Of a DNA stretch of 5,726 nucleotides, positions 5,259 through 5,726 are shown one piece after another. This DNA comes from an uncultured Ruminococcus sp. Its GTDB lineage: Bacteria; Bacillota; Clostridia; Oscillospirales; Ruminococcaceae. The DNA is taken from the NCBI GenBank assembly GCA_900752785.1, contig CAADWP010000007.1, positions 1 through 5,726 of the forward strand, written 5' to 3'. A model generated the notes under the pieces. The model ran no database searches. It had not been told where the DNA came from and saw only the letters and a program-made list of their open reading frames with translations. The position numbers and the translations under genes were made by a program. Every line of letters begins with the position of its first letter. The stretch's first letter is position 1.

Positions 5259-5726
5259 TTGAATAAGCACATGAAGATCGTCGTATCGACACTCTTTATT
5301 GTAATAATTCTTCTTACTGTTGCTATATCGCGGTTCTATTCAGATACGACAAAAACTACAAAAAAAGGTTCGGCTCAAACTGATATTGAAAAAACGCACG
5401 GCTCAGACGCTCTTGGTAACAAGATCTTTGAAAACAGCGGCGGACTTTACGGTATTATTGACAGCAGCGAAAGGATAATTGTCGCTCCCGAATGGAGTGA
5501 ACTGAGTTTTGCAGATAACGGAAAATGTATTGCCAAGACCAAGCTCAAAAACACTCTGCTCAGCGGATGTATCGACTACGAAGGAAATATAGTTATTCCT
5601 CTTATTTATAAAAATATAAATAAAAATCTCAGCGGCAATCTCCTATTTTATACGGCGGAAGTAGCCTCAGACGGTTCATGGGTCGTCTATGATAAGAATT
5701 TCAACCCATACTTTAAGCATTCATGG
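5259..5726 (+). CDS. Membrane-anchored WG-repeat protein, 3' end beyond the window
   Basis: The frame is open for 156 codons to the window end with no stop. After a short basic start (MNKHMK), residues 7-23 form one hydrophobic segment, an uncleaved anchor or signal peptide. A Lys/Thr/Ser-rich linker (28-50) follows, and the rest would be extracytoplasmic. Short beta-type units look like WG (KWG) repeats: GLYGIIDSSERIIVAPEWSE (62-81), GCIDYEGNIVIPLIYKNI (103-120) and the start of a third (139-156). Such repeats usually serve binding, not catalysis. The TTG at 5259 is preferred: GGAGG (5244-5248) lies 10 nt before it and a second GGAG only 3 nt before. The ATG at 5271 is an alternative losing four residues. 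The 21-bp gap after the glycosyltransferase stop suggests co-transcription and a shared envelope role, which is inferred. Confidence 0.78.
   Translation, partial: MNKHMKIVVSTLFIVIILLTVAISRFYSDTTKTTKKGSAQTDIEKTHGSDALGNKIFENSGGLYGIIDSSERIIVAPEWSELSFADNGKCIAKTKLKNTLLSGCIDYEGNIVIPLIYKNINKNLSGNLLFYTAEVASDGSWVVYDKNFNPYFKHSW

Overview
The window looks like chromosomal DNA of a low-to-mid GC Gram-positive anaerobe. A Ruminococcus or Oscillospiraceae-like Clostridia genome is my best guess. The reasons are strong GGAG-type ribosome binding sites, GTG and TTG starts, very AT-rich intergenic DNA with TTGNNN-17-TATNAT promoters, and the protein types present. This is an inference from style; there is no rRNA or marker gene to confirm it.

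Layout. Positions 1-124 hold the right-hand part of a hairpin-forming repeat that starts outside the window. A leftward gene for a tetratricopeptide-repeat (TPR) protein follows (201-1289, minus strand), with a weak terminator-like hairpin after its stop. Just upstream of its start lies a complete 163-bp palindromic, MITE-like element (1329-1491) of the same repeat family. Next comes a second leftward gene (1565-3697, minus strand). It encodes a 710-residue, mostly disordered, repeat-rich protein with a possible Cys/His zinc site at its N-terminus. Positions 3698-4241 are a divergent, AT-rich control region with one good sigma-A-type promoter facing each way, each followed by a structured leader of about 130-145 nt. 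Rightward from there are a polyprenyl-phosphate glycosyltransferase of family GT2 (4242-5237) and, 21 bp later, a membrane-anchored WG-repeat protein cut by the window end (5259-5726).

How the parts relate. The two rightward genes are close enough to be an operon, probably acting at the cell envelope. The two leftward genes are cytoplasmic-looking and may be read from the same promoter, although a hairpin and the inserted element lie between them. No phage, CRISPR, toxin-antitoxin, tRNA or rRNA gene is visible.

Most worth a second look are the two diverged copies of one palindromic element flanking the TPR gene, the composite architecture of the 710-residue protein, and the glycosyltransferase leader. 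That leader combines a possible 15-codon upstream ORF with competing helices around both ribosome binding sites.
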